Made by a program: the position numbers and the translations under genes
Assembly: GCA_019843655.1 (NCBI GenBank)
Contig: JACDQD010000004.1
Coordinates: forward strand, 2,046,001-2,110,000
DNA length: 64,000 nt
Source: Lethocerus indicus
Taxonomy: Eukaryota; Arthropoda; Insecta; Hemiptera; Belostomatidae
Direction of reading: 5' to 3'
Notes under the pieces: generated by a model
Databases searched by the model: none
What the model saw: only the letters and a program-made list of their open reading frames with translations
Told to the model about the DNA's origin: nothing
In this document: positions 36,880-48,958 of the stretch, one piece after another
Numbering within the stretch: position 1 is the stretch's first letter
Layout: each line of letters opens with the position of its first letter

Positions 36880-37740
36880 TCCCCATTATTGGGCCACGTA
36901 TGCTGGGGTTGTCGAGGGTGGGGGATGAAAATCTGCACTTTTCAGTACTGTAGAAGTAATTTTACGAAGGTTAATGCTCGGAATATTAATTTCTACGGCG
37001 GTGGGGGGGGGGGTTGCCGGATGGGCAGAGAGTTCATTTAGAGAGAGGGAGATATATGTAGAGCCCCCATCCCCTAGTTGAACGCTGGGCTGGGGTTCAG
37101 AAGTCAAAAATTGTTCCCGCGGCGAATATTATTGTGCGCGCCCGCGGTGAGGGTGGTAGGTACTCCTGGTGGAGGGGATGATTGGCGGCCACCCGGAGGC
37201 GGAGGGGAGGTGAAAGTGAAACGCGCTCTCTGGCACCAGCCCCGAGTGAGAAGGAGACCCGAGTTGGGATAGGAAGGGGGGGTGACGCCACCGGGGGTGG
37301 AGTGAGACAGACTCTCGGGGGATGAACATCGATCTCTAAGAATGCCTAGTTTTAGCCGCTCTCTTCCCGCACCGCCGGCAAACTACATCTCCCGGCTCCA
37401 TTATTGATTAGCCACTATAAGTATAATTCTCGGGGCGGGGGCCAACCCGGGCCACCCCCTACCCCCATCATCCCCCGGCACTCACCCCACCATCTTGCCC
37501 CGTTCAAATATAGAAGCGGGGAAAATTCAGGCACGTGTTCTCTCTCTTTCTCCCTCTCTCCCCCACTCTTTCCCTCTTTCTCTCTCTCTCTCTCTCGAGT
37601 ATTTCTTACCGGGGATGTTTCTCGATCTCGGGCCGAAACCCCCGACCCACCCCTCAGCCCCACCGCCTTCTTAATATGGGGCCCCGCGCGTCGCTATGGT
37701 TTCCGATGCCTTGTACCTTCCCGGTCAAAAATAAAATGTT
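36880..37740. repeat. GC-rich low-complexity island with (CT)n
   Basis: G-rich at 36900-37340 and C/T-rich at 37440-37670, with a (CT)n tract at about 37538-37596. Overlapping open frames on both strands are compositional. Confidence 0.75.
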
Positions 37741-40282
37741 ACGGTAATGGCCGCCCTCCCAATAAACCGATTTACGTTTATCGCGCCCAATATCCAATTT
37801 AGTTTTCTCGGCATTTTAATTAAAATTTCATCCTTACGATTTGCAGGACGTAGTGAAATACGCCCGAATTCTAAAACGCTTAGGGGGAAAGATAATTAAT
37901 TAAGCAATTTAAAAATTGGTGTAGCTTATAAAATTTCCAACATTGTATGACGAGCTAAAGTATGATATAGTATACGCTAAAAGACGCGGATATTTTAGCT
38001 AACAGTTTATATATTTTGAGCGATATCAATTTCAAATTGGGCTCCTAAAGCTGCGGGGCCAGAATACACTATAAAATTTGTGACCGATTTGAACGAAATG
38101 AACTCAAACTGCAGTACACACACTAGTATCCAATACACTGTTATAAAACATATACGTACACGTTACCAGGGATGCGTATCATTCTGATGAAGATGTGAAG
38201 ACTTAGAAGAGACGGGAAGACGAAACCTCGTTCACAGATGAACAAATCAAAGATATTGTCTCGACCAATAGAGAATATTTGTTTTTTGAACTTTTCCGAA
38301 AGTCGATTGAAATAAGTTCCTGTCCCGGGTGGGGGGGCGGCGATATTTTCCCTGCTCTAATTCCCATCCGTTTGGTTATTTCAGGCGGTTCGTTCAACGG
38401 AATGCAATCGGAATTCGGTATGCAACAAATATTACCCGGACTATAGGTCGGTTTATATACGGCCCGATTGCGGGGGCATGGAATTCTGACCGATTCTCTG
38501 AAATCGGTACCAATAAGCTGAAATCGGTTTCGGCGCTCTGCAGGACCTAACAGTCCGTTCCACGTGTTATATAATAGCGGTTATAAATGAATCGGCGAAA
38601 TTAACTCTTATCGGGAGGAGAAAACCCACATTCGGGAATATAATATAATATAATATATTTTGCTATTGATTTCTGTTATGATGGCCAAAATCGGGATGAT
38701 AGTGGGGGTGAAATTCGTGAAATAACCTTCGCGGAAATACCGATCAAAATTTATTATTTTATTTATTATTTTTTGACACCCCGCGTCCGTTTCGTTATAC
38801 AGACTTCTGTCCCCCACATACCGGTCTCTCGCTAGACCGTTATTAGATCGGCGGGCGAGGGAGGGTTGGGGGTGGCGGAGTTCCGCCGGCCCGGAGTACG
38901 GGACCCGTCGGGCGAGACAATTAGCCGCTCGGCTTTACCCTAATTTGTTGGCAACCCCCGCGTCTTCAACAGGATTAACCCCTTAGCCCTTCCCCTTAAA
39001 CGGTGGGAAATACGATGACGCCTCACTAAAACCGGATTATTCGAAATGAGTCGAGCGTTTCGCGATGTGTGAATTATCGCGACGCGCGGAAATTCTTTTC
39101 ATCTAATGGTCCGAACAGAAAAATGTACAGGACACTGTAGTCAACATTCTCAGGGATTTTTTTTTCAAGTATAGTAATTCCTGCGAATCAATTATTTGAT
39201 TCATGTCGCAGAGAAGATATCCACTATTTTGAAATAGCATCAAAACATGAAGCTCTTAAGGGATACCAACCTGTACTGTTTATGAGCAATTTCCTCGATG
39301 TTTATACCTGGTTTTATACCTTTTTTTGTACAGCTAGTCCTCCTATGTTAATCGTTATCGATAGTTAATTGATAGGGCACGCACCTTACGATCGTATAAT
39401 TAATTATTTAGGCCGGAGATCTTGGCCGATTGGCACATGCGCGGAGGCCTTGCGCGCGGGCACATCTCGAAAAAGTCTAGGCCTCGCTTAGGCCCCGTTT
39501 TATTATTACGGCGGGGATTTTACGGAAAAAATAGAATAGAGGAAAGGGTCATGTGAGGAAGGGCTGAGGGTTGGGGGTTCAGGGGTTGTTGACGGAGGGG
39601 GTGAACTGTTGCTCGGAGGCCAGGCAGGAGGTGCCTTCAACAAGTATTATTGACCGTCAACTCTCTCTCACACTCTCTCTCTCTCTCTCTTGCTCCTCCT
39701 TTGTAATGGGCTCTCAAAGTAAATTAACAACAGTGTTGACGAACCCCGGTCTCGGTACGGAAATGTACCGCGGCCCCTAGGCCTAGGCGTCTCCGCATCG
39801 CCGAAAACCCAATTTTCAGCCGGCGGCTTTCGATCGATCCGTCGACCGAAGACGCGCTTCACAGTTCTGGTCCCACCGAATGAATTAACGAAAGCGACAC
39901 ACTATTATCTTGTTTTTAGATTGTTCAAGTATTTTGTGTTTAGCTTGACAATGCCAAATAATAGTCGCGAAGCGCTGATCAATTAGAAAGCCGGTTTTCA
40001 CAATTCCCTGCAACTGTCGCGAACGCAAAATATTATCGACGACCACGACAACAAGAAGTCAGATAGTGCGGTTATATTTTTATTTAATAAAAAAATTTTA
40101 AATCCTAACGGCGATAATTGTTTTACAAATATTTATCGAATTGAACAAACCTGTTCTGTCCCGTAGGTTTACGGATAAAACTAGAGGGAAGTGTAAAAAC
40201 GGATCGAATTATTAACCATACTCGGTATAAATATTCCGATTATACTTTATTCTGTGTTTGATGTGAAAGACGTTCGTAAAAG
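37741..40282. other. spacer with a (CT)n tract at 39661-39691
   Basis: A weak family P trace (ccggtctctcgctagaccg) lies near 38821-38839. No gene supported. Confidence 0.4.
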
Positions 40283-40452
40283 TCGTAGATTTCGTGTGTT
40301 TCTGTCTCCTCTCGACGGTTTGGTTTTTTGACTAACACCGCCACACTGAAGATGGCGAAACCGGTCTGGCGAAAGACCAAGCCAACGAGAGGCGACATAA
40401 ACACACAGGGGTATTCCAACCCCTCGCAGACCACAAAACAGGTATGTTAAAC
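40283..40452 (+). mobile_element. family P element, ribozyme stem II deleted, tail on right
   Basis: Left inner terminus, collapsed centre, and a right arm whose ribozyme block reads CTGAAGATGGCGAAACCGG, lacking the stem II hairpin. The tail is complete (ccctcgcagaccacaaaac to ggtatgttaaac). Confidence 0.85.
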
Positions 40453-40599
40453 TAAAAATTATTTGGCGAAGATATGAAGAAAGGAGGTGGTCACAGGTCA
40501 TTCGGTCGGTTAAGGATCATCAGTGATTTTTAGGATTAATTAAAGACGAACTGTGGGGAAAATTATTTTCTAGATATTTCCCGCCGCTATGCCGAAAAC

Positions 40600-41480
40600 G
40601 GGGCGCGGGCTCGGTTCTGGGAAGGGATCGCTAATTTGCGATGGTGGGGGGGGGGGGTTGATGCGCAATATTTCAATGTGGGCGTCGGGGGCCAAGGCCA
40701 AGGAGGAGGGGCGACACGTGTAGTTGTCGGCGGTGGTAGGGGGCGGGGGCGGGAGCGAGAGAGAGGCGGAGAGGGAGGGAGGGAGGGAGAGTGAGGCGTT
40801 GTGGATGGTGTGGAAGGAGGGCTGGTGGAGGCCGCGGACGGGGGCGGGGAGCCAGAGGGTGTTGCACTGTTTGCGGAAATGTGCTGGGCCCCCCCACTCC
40901 GCGGGGGCCGCGAGCGCGTGTCGCAGGCTAAAAAGGGTGGATGGAGGGGGTTGGACCTTGTTTATTGACATATTTTCAAAAAGCGCGTGGGACGAGGCCG
41001 CCGGTGGTGGTGGTGGTGGTGGTGGTGGCCTCGGTGGTAGGGAGGGGGTTGCTTCCGCGGAAAGAGAGAGTGAGATAACGAGAGCGAGAGTGAGAGTAGT
41101 ATGAGCGAGAGGGAAAGTGTAGAGGGGGTGGGTTCGTCGCCTATGAAACTAGAGGGGTGGCGGCGGTGGTGGTGGGGGATGAAGCGGCGCGCATCTAAAA
41201 CACGCGCGCGGCCATTTTTCCACACTAACGGTAAAAGCGGGGAATAGAAAAAAGCTGGGCTCTGTTAGGGGCGGCCCGGGAGGGGATGAGGGTGGCGGGT
41301 GGGTCGGAGGGGTGACTACGCTTAGAAACATAGTATCGACCCGGTTAGCCTCCCCACTACTACGGGGGTAGGCACCCCTCTCTCTTTCTACGGCCCCCTA
41401 ACTATATCTCTAACCCGCGGTTTTAATTGCTCCCGGGGTATAAAGCACTAAGCCCCGGGGGCCAACGCCCTCCGCTCTTT
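40600..41480. repeat. G-rich low-complexity island with (GGT)n
   Basis: The + strand is G-rich with (GGT)n at about 41000-41031, GGGA repeats at 40775-40792 and poly-G runs. Open frames are compositional. Confidence 0.8.
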
Positions 41481-43860
41481 CCACCACCCGCCCCAACCTT
41501 TAACAACAGTCACCTTTTTTTATACACTTCTATATTTCTTCTTTTTTTAGACGTTTATCCTTTTAGATTATTTTCAATTATTTGGAATAAAAAAATGAAA
41601 ACCTTAACATCTTAACGTGGAGCGGGGAGCATTCGTTCAGTTCTTTATCCCCCAACTTCTAATTCTAGATTTCCAATCGGCACGGGAATTGAACCCATCA
41701 GACAGGTTATTGGAGGTGGAGGCGAGTGGGAATATTTTGAATCGATGTATAGAGTCGGCATCGAACAGAGGGCGGGGGTTAATGTCATTTGCTGAAATTC
41801 AGGGAACGGGGATGAGCCTCATCTCGACCGCGAGATCGATACTGAAATATCTCTCCCCCCGGTATAATGCCGTAATGTTACATTAAAGCCAATCGCAAAT
41901 TGAAGTGAAACAAAGGTTTATATTTTACATTTGGGTTGCCGTAAAATGTTTAGAGTATTACGAAATTTGCTAATAATTACTATCGTATTGAACGATTTAC
42001 TGGAATGGGGATTGGGGGTTCTAACGAAATATAATAGTGAAGCATTGCCGGTTTAGTATCAAAACGCCCAAATAGTAAAACACGATGATTTAAACGATAT
42101 TACATAGCTGATAAATTTTTTTCAATTTCTCAATGTGTATGTATTATTAATTATAAATTTCGTTATGAAACTAAAATTTTAGCTTTTTCAATATTTTTTT
42201 TCAATCCCCGTGGCGGGGTAAACTAAATTCCCGTGGTTCTAAATTCTCGACTAGTGTTGCGGGTTTAGTATCAATGTATCAAACGATATTACGTATCTGA
42301 TATTTATGTATTCCGAAATTAACCACCCCCGCCTCATATTTCGGGGCCGCGGGTTTCATTCTGTTTTGTTTGTATCGCTTTCGTTTTAGGGATACGAACA
42401 TCAAATTCAAATTTCGAATATCCGGTCCTCTCTTCACCCGACTACAAAATTGGGTACCGCCCTCGTGATGCGTTCGAAGATTACTTACAAATAATATGAC
42501 TTGATCGGTGAAAGCTATCGGTTGGATGGGGGTGAATGCAATTTCGTTGTTGGTACGGGGGGGGGTGGCCCCTAGGGGCAGCGGCCCTCACCCTCTCACT
42601 CACTCTCTCTCCCTCAAGGGCGTGACCTTGATAAAACGAGGGAACCGATCCATCTACTCTCTCTCTCTCTCTCCCTTCCTCCCTCTGAGCGTCGAAACGC
42701 GTCTCAAAATTAGGTTTCAGAAAATCCGAAGCGATTGTTGAAAGTTATTTTTTCTAGACTGAAATTTTGTATATCAATTATTAAAGTATTCGTTGTACCT
42801 GTTATTATTGGGAAAACGTGTCTTATCTAATCAGTTGATTGGCCCTCTTCAAACGTTTGATCCGATAGATAAGAATATTTTGATAATATTTTTTGTACAA
42901 CGATGAAATGTAATTAATTAACTAAACGGTATTATAATATAAGTATATATATTATATATATAATTCTAATAGGGTGAAATATTTCCATTATCCCGCACGA
43001 TAAGGAATAGCTAAGACAGGCTGGATCGATGAAATTAGTGCCGTGAACTTTAATTATATTTTATGTTTGCCAAATTCCGCCCTCTTGGGGAGCGTCGGGG
43101 GTGTCGCTCGATATTCCTTTTCCAACTGAGCCTCCTTCGAAGTGTTCTCCGCCAGTTCGTCCGTTCCAATTGAACCGTTCCAGAAAAGTTCAATTTGTCT
43201 CGAACTGGAAGTACTTTGGTTCGAGTGTAAGCCGGTTCGCGATTACGCGATCGTTCGGCGAAATTTTTCCAGGGCGTTCCGATCAAAATGTCGGTCTATC
43301 TGGGGGGGGAATTCTACGTCAAAAGTAGTTTTTCCTGATTTCCAATTGAGAAAAGCATCGAAATATCTATCGCCTCTTATGTTGTATGCAATTTTATTCA
43401 ATAATAAACTGTGCACATGCAGCACGGTCGGGGCGCTTCGTCATTGAGTTGATCGGAATATAGGGGAGGAATGAAAGGGATGATTGAGATTCCTTGGAAT
43501 GAAATGGAAAGGTGGTAATATTTTTGGAAACATTTTACAAATAATTGCCGAACAGCGGAGGCCGCGTTGGAGAGACGATTTCGTCCTTAGAAAGGCGCTG
43601 TAAAAATTTTCGTACGTAACTGTTAAGTCTCGGATTGCAAACAGCACACGCGGTCAATTAATCTTTGATCGCCTTTTTGACCCCGGCGTAAATTAATACC
43701 TTTGTGAGGCTCGAGCTCTCCTCTGCGACAGGACTCCTCTTTGTATTAAAGACATTTTCTCGCGTTTTCACCGGCGGCGGGAACCTGACGGGGGGGGGAC
43801 TTTTGGTTTTAGGTCGTTTTAATTAGAAAATATAACAAATTAGACGCCGAAAGGCGAATT
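41481..43860. other. spacer with two copies of a short dispersed motif
   Basis: The ggtttagtatcaa motif occurs at 42049-42062 and 42261-42274, each followed by a related aacgatattac block. (CT)n lies at about 42656-42674. No gene supported. Confidence 0.4.
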
Positions 43861-44223
43861 TACCTCCAGCGCACGGCCGATCGGGAAGAAGACATCGGAT
43901 ATCGAAAAGATGAAAGTGAAGCAGAATCGTGAATTGAAGAAGAATTCGGCGAACGCTACGGTTGCCATCTGATCGACGAAGAAGACTTTTCTGATTTACC
44001 GAGGAATAATAATAAATTTGAAGGATCTCCGGCTACAAACATATTTCCCAAAGACCCACAGAGCGTCGAGGATATCGTAGAATTATATATTGGGAACGAT
44101 TTATTTGAATATATTAGCAACAAGTACTACAGTCGCCAATCCGTATTATGGCTGCCGGCGCCAACCGAATACATTTTTACGAGACGTGCGGACGGCAAAG
44201 TGTTAATGAATATTCTCTTATAA
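43861..44223 (+). pseudogene. piggyBac-like transposase fragment
   Basis: The frame ending at the TAA of 44221-44223 is open from 43933, and after one in-frame TGA (43930-43932) it is open back to about 43813. It reads FEGSPATNIFPKDPQSVEDI and then LYIGNDLFEYISNKYYSRQ, matching the entry into the piggyBac DDE domain, where a small Gly/Pro motif precedes a helix containing ELF..ELI and a Tyr-x-x-Gln motif. The catalytic aspartates further along are absent; the sequence soon runs into the element's right-end region. In active elements the enzyme moves DNA between TTAA sites. This copy is nonfunctional. Confidence 0.6.
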
Positions 44224-44321
44224 ATTTAAGTTTATATTAATTAATATTCGATAGTTTTGTTACTACCTCTGCGAAATACCTTTTCAAACACATACGAATA
44301 TCATTCTCAAGTAGTCAAATA

Positions 44322-44408
44322 GGCGTCACCCCTCAATACGGGTGACGCGGGCAGATCAGAATTTTACTGTCACCCGAATATGGGTGACGCGGCAGTCAAT
44401 GTGTTATG
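44322..44408 (+). mobile_element. right subterminal region of the piggyBac-like element
   Basis: Two hairpins, GTCACC..GGGTGACGCGG at 44325-44350 and 44369-44392, are followed by cagtcaatgtgtta. Paired GGTGACGCGG-type hairpins and a cagtcaatgtgttaa end are typical of piggyBac-like 3' ends. With the transposase fragment upstream this implies a large internal deletion. Confidence 0.55.
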
Positions 44409-45000
44409 GGTAGAGAATGTATGTAATAAGTGATTAAAAAATTGTAATTTAACCCAACAAAAATGTGGGAAATTCAGAGTATTTTCTATATTGAGCGCGA
44501 GGGGTCGAGCGGCCTGATGTTATGCGTTTTTATGTAGGGTCATTCACCGATTGACTTCGGTGACGTCATCCGCCGCGACTCAGGTACACTATCGGTCCCA
44601 CCTGGTCGACAACCTTCCCATGTCGAACGTTCCCTACTTTCCAACCTTTTTAAACGCATCAATAATTCTCTAATGACGCAGGTTAACGGCATTTAAACGC
44701 TATATACGTCTAGATTTTTACTTTCGTCGGTCGTGAAAAACATCTACAGCCCATAGATTATTTCAATTTCCATATTTTCCAAACGAATTTTCCTCACCAT
44801 AAATGAGTTGGCTCCCTTTGATGGGGGCTATGAAGCTATTGCGTTGCGGGCTTAGTATCGAAACGCCGTATTTTCATCGCCGCAGTTGAATTGAAAATTA
44901 TGATTGATCTCAACCGATTGAACACAGAACATTAATATGTTGAATATTGTTGGACATATTTCAAATTTTCACCCATTCTTATTTATAATACCAGTATATA
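44409..45000. other. spacer; TGACGTCA box at 44561-44568
   Basis: The palindromic CRE-type octamer is isolated; I could not connect it to a gene. The dispersed gggcttagtatcgaaacg motif occurs at 44848-44865. Confidence 0.3.
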
Positions 45001-45312
45001 CAAAATATAATTGTACATAAATATTTTTTTCCTTCAACGAACCCCTGTTATCAATAATATCGACAAATTTAAGTTTTAAATTGAGGTCTATAATTTTCCT
45101 ATTCAAGAAAATTACAAAATATATATATATGTAGGTTGTTAATATTCGTATAAAAGAATTCGAGGTTTATCCTGCCTAGTTTCTAGTATTGTGGGTCTAG
45201 TATCACAGCGCCCAAATAGAAATTGATTTTTTTCCTTTCGTGAAACTTGTTTTGTGGTTTGTTAGAGTTTAAAATAAGGGTGTAGAGGGTGCATAATATG
45301 CGACCGAAATGC
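45001..45312. repeat. dispersed direct repeat, copy 1
   Basis: Shares long blocks with 47572-47821 in the same orientation, including taagttttaaattgaggtct, tgcctagtttctagtattgt and aataagggtgtagagggtgc. Copy 1 is longer by an insertion of about 60 bases (45095-45160). No termini or coding sequence recognised. Confidence 0.85.
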
Positions 45313-47081
45313 CTCTAATCTACTGGCGGAGAGCTACTGAGGATGGCGAGAATTAAAATCGGTAATTGAAACTACCTCTCTATTATTTACGAATGTTAAT
45401 ATTATTTTCATGTCCCGTCATGTCAGTCTTCAAATTGATATTCATTTGAACATGTCATGGATGTTACAGCAACTTAAGATATTTCAGGGTTATCCAATTG
45501 AGGTGGGGAGAAAAAGTAGAAACATTTCGTTGAAATGTTCGAACATGTTTCGTTAAATTGAGACGCGGAAGGCGACTTGGATTCGGGACGTTGATCACTT
45601 CCTACAGGTTTGTTTTTGTTCAGTTTTGTTCCGTTTCCTCCGGGCCGGTTGCCCGTCCGCAATTGGCGTTATCTCCCCGGTCACGCTCTTCCGTGACTCC
45701 CGCACGACAACCTCACGAATCGATTACGCTAATTGTCGAAACCGTAACGTATTCATTTCATCAACGGCGGTAATCATCGTTACCCATTCGAGTGTACATA
45801 GAGCATGTAAAAATGTATCATCGCTCGTGTGTTTGTTGTGATAACGGAAACAGAAGATAACGGGACGGAAGAAACATCGAATGCGATATTTTTTATTTCA
45901 TTTTTATTTATTTTACGGTCGGCCCAAATTGAAATCTTAATTCGGGAACGTGAAACCGGTCTTTTTCTCTCTCTCCCTCTCGAAGTACCTGACTTATTTA
46001 GGAATACATTTTACGCCGTCCCAATTATTCGGACGGCTCATTTTTTCCCCCCCTGGCCAAGGGGGCAGGGTGTCAATCGTTGGGCATAATTGTTAAGAAA
46101 GAGGAGAACACGGCCGAGAGGATGTTTCCCGTCCGGTGGGGGAGGGATATGCTAAGGAGGAGCGCCCCACCTGCCTAATGCCGTTGCATTTCTCGGCCGA
46201 CCTCGTTTTGCATTGCTGATTGTTGGGGAGGGGGAGGGGGGGGGTGGACCCGATTTCAAAATTTTATTTCTTCCTCCTAAGCGGAAACTCTCCCGGCCCT
46301 CAATACTCCTTTCAATTAGGAAGCGGTCCCCGATTAAACCTGGCAATAGGAAATCGGAGCACAACGATTATAGTTTGTAGTTATTGCATTGTGTAGGGCT
46401 CGGTCGATCCCTAAAATTAAATTCAGTAAGCCCAATTCATAAGGGTTTATATTGTAGGAGGTTTTCACAATTGGGGAAAGAAACAGTTGTGTTAATTTTT
46501 TGACTGATTTAGTGAACTTAGTGTACAGTAGAGTAGCGTGTCTTCGGCGGTGTCGATTGGTTAAAGAGTCATTGCCCGGCTCCCGGAGGACTTTGCGCCT
46601 TCGCCCGCCCTCCTCCGTGTACAAACGCCGGCAGGGTTTAGTTAAAGGGACCCTCGGGACCTCTTCCACCCCCCCCCCCCTTTCTCATCCCCCTTCACTT
46701 TTCCTGCCTCTTTCTCTCCGCCTCTCTCTAACTCTCTTGTGCCGCCCCCCGCTGAGAGGGAGCTGTTGTCGGGGTGGGTTTCGAGTAAGACCTCAAGCCG
46801 CCGCCCCCCACCACCACCCGCCAGGCCCTACTCTTCCGGCCGCAACCTCTTTACCAGATTGTCGACAAATTTAACCATTTGACCCCACCCCCGCCCCCAC
46901 CCTTCACCACTCTGCTCAGTCAACCTCTTTTTGAGATACCGCCTCTGGATTAAAACCGCTTTCTTCCTAAAAGATTTTCCGAAAGAAATGTTTTCAACAA
47001 AATTCAACGATTTTTCCGCGCCTCGCGCCGGGACATTTCATTAAGAAAATAACAATAATATACGATCGGAATTACAGTCTC
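45313..47081. other. spacer with a family P scrap and a GC-rich island
   Basis: 45334-45362 (gagctactgaggatggcgag) is a piece of the P ribozyme arm. 46190-46260 and 46660-46910 are C- or G-rich low-complexity DNA. No gene supported. Confidence 0.45.
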
Positions 47082-47200
47082 ACGTTTTCGGTCGCTCGTC
47101 ATATTCAGAGTCACTTGGGCACTTTGGATGCCACACAAGCAACATGAGAAGGACACGAAATCTACGTTATTCCAACCACTAGCAGGCCACGAATCGGACA
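47082..47200 (+). mobile_element. degenerate family P element
   Basis: cgttttcggtcgctcgtcat and attcagagt match the left ribozyme block with many changes. The right end keeps cacgaaatctacg and a decayed tail (ttccaaccactagcaggcc). Confidence 0.65.
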
Positions 47201-47369
47201 ACAATAATACTTTACCGTTATAGGCAAAAGAGTAACGAGCGAAGGTTTCAGCGACCGGAATTCCGGTGGGCTCCTGTAACCCTCTACAAGGGTTCGCGGT
47301 AATAAAGTAACAAGTCATATAATCCCAGCCGGTTATATATAGAGGATCCCTAAGTTGATCCTACACTTC

Positions 47370-47420
47370 AGACGGACCCGGTTGATCGAACCGTTGAGAG
47401 TTGCGAAACGTCGGAAGCGG
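47370..47420 (+). ncRNA. decayed relative of the 32.06-kb hammerhead-like motif
   Basis: Shares GGACC, GAACCGTT and GCGAAACGTCGG with the 32061-32107 region, but the CTGATGA core is replaced by TTGATCGA, so it should not cleave. Confidence 0.3.
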
Positions 47421-47571
47421 AGAACACTCGTCGACGGAGGAGAGGGCAAAAACCGTTCCAGTGGAGCTCCAGCGAATGGTTTCGAAAAACAGGAAAAATC
47501 CGGGAATAGTAGGTGGAGGGGGTCAACGCGTGCTAATCCAGGTTCTCACTGATGACTAAAATATAATTATA

Positions 47572-47821
47572 GAAAATATAATTGTATATAAATATTTTTT
47601 CCTTAAACGAATCCCTGTTGTTGATCAATAATATCAACAAATTTAAGTTTTAAATTGAGGTCTTTAATAGGTTGTTGTCCCGCCTAGTTTCTAGTATTGT
47701 GGGTCTAGTATCACGGCGCCCAAATAGAAATTAATTATTTTCCTTTCGCGAAGCCTGTTTTGTGGTTGGCTATAGTTTAAAATAAGGGTGTAGAGGGTGC
47801 ATAATCTGTCGCCGAACTGCC
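47572..47821. repeat. dispersed direct repeat, copy 2
   Basis: Partner of 45001-45312, differing by scattered substitutions and indels. It contains the gggtctagtatcacggcgcc motif seen in related form at 42049, 42261, 44848 and 45192. Confidence 0.85.
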
Positions 47822-48363
47822 AATATTGTCCAATTGTATTGTCCAATACAAGGGCGAGGAACATCTTCTATAGAAATAAATAGGTTAATGCATTCACAGA
47901 CTTTAATCGACCTAAGATCATTCTTTTTATATTTCATTGATCCGTACGTTATATTGCGTTATTGAATTGTGCAAACGTTCGTCGGTTGGGCAACGATTAG
48001 CGGTGAATCGGGGCCAAAGCGGGATGAATGACTGTGAGTAAGGTTGGCTGAGGGGTTGGTAGAGGGTTGATGGGGTTGATAGGGGTAGGGGTAGTCCACA
48101 GGTGGCCCCCTAATTGGCGTATGGTGGGCCATCCCCCCCGGCCCGACTTAATTTTCGCCCACAACAACCCCCCGCCGACGCCGGAATTGCGCTGAACGAA
48201 TTTAGCGCTGACCGGTAGCTTTAAATACCACTTACGAGGAATCGCGGAGTAATTTATAAGGAAATTATCGAAATTTTCTAAATCATATTAATGCGCTTTG
48301 TTGGGAAACGTTGCCAAATCGTATGAAATTCTACATGACACGGGCGCGAATTGTGTCAAAATG
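47822..48363. other. spacer, nothing recognised
   Basis: G-rich at about 48050-48130. No gene supported. Confidence 0.4.
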
Positions 48364-48460
48364 TTTTAACAACCCTGCGTTTTACACCATAAACTAACAA
48401 AATGTATATTATGCTAAATTATGCGATATTCTATCTCCATCAAACTATTCTCTCTAATGC

Positions 48461-48862
48461 CTAACGTACCTGTTTTGTGGTCTGCGAAGGGGTTGGAATA
48501 CCGTAGATTTCGTGTGTTTCTCTCTCCTCTCGCCGGTTCGGTCTTGTGCTAGACCGGTTTCGGCCGCTCGCCATCTTCAGTAGCGATGTTAGGCACTTTG
48601 GATGTTTTTCGGGCATCCTCACTGCACTGTCACTGTCACTGATTCTGTGTTTCTTGTCGCACCACACTTTTGCTTTCTCTTTAAATAAAAATTATTAGAT
48701 ATAGACAAAGTTCGTTGGGTGCGCTAGCACCGATTAACTAGATTACTAAAAATAAACTTTTTTCAATAAATTTTGGATCAACAGGTAAACGTTTAAGACC
48801 GTAAATACGGATAGGTTTCCGGTCATATATTCGGAAGTCAGATCCTAATACTTGTGACCACC
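48461..48862 (-). mobile_element. family P element with extended interior (module A), tail on left
   Basis: The left tail and arm are well preserved to the cactgtcactgtcact spacer (about 48640). The interior continues with ctctttaaataaaaattatt, attagatatag, gattactaaaaataaac and ggaagtcagatcctaata. Those blocks are shared in reverse orientation with 52600-52860 and in part with 59830-59940. No right arm follows before the tandem repeat restarts. Confidence 0.8.
48548..48584 (-). ncRNA. hammerhead-like motif, perfect family consensus
   Basis: On the minus strand, GCUA / CUGAAGA / UGGC-GAGC-GGCC / GAAA / CCGGUC / UAGC, with four Watson-Crick pairs in stem I and no changes in the core. Confidence 0.55.
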
Positions 48863-48958
48863 GCAGTACAAGTTTTAACAACCCTATATAACAACCATAA
48901 ATTAACAGAAGATATATTACGCTAAATTATGCCATCTCTCCATCAAACTATTCCCTCT

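Noticed and set aside
38187..38226. CTGATGA followed by CGAAAC, a possible further hammerhead
   Set aside because: No complementary stem II lies between the two motifs and no stem I pairing was found.
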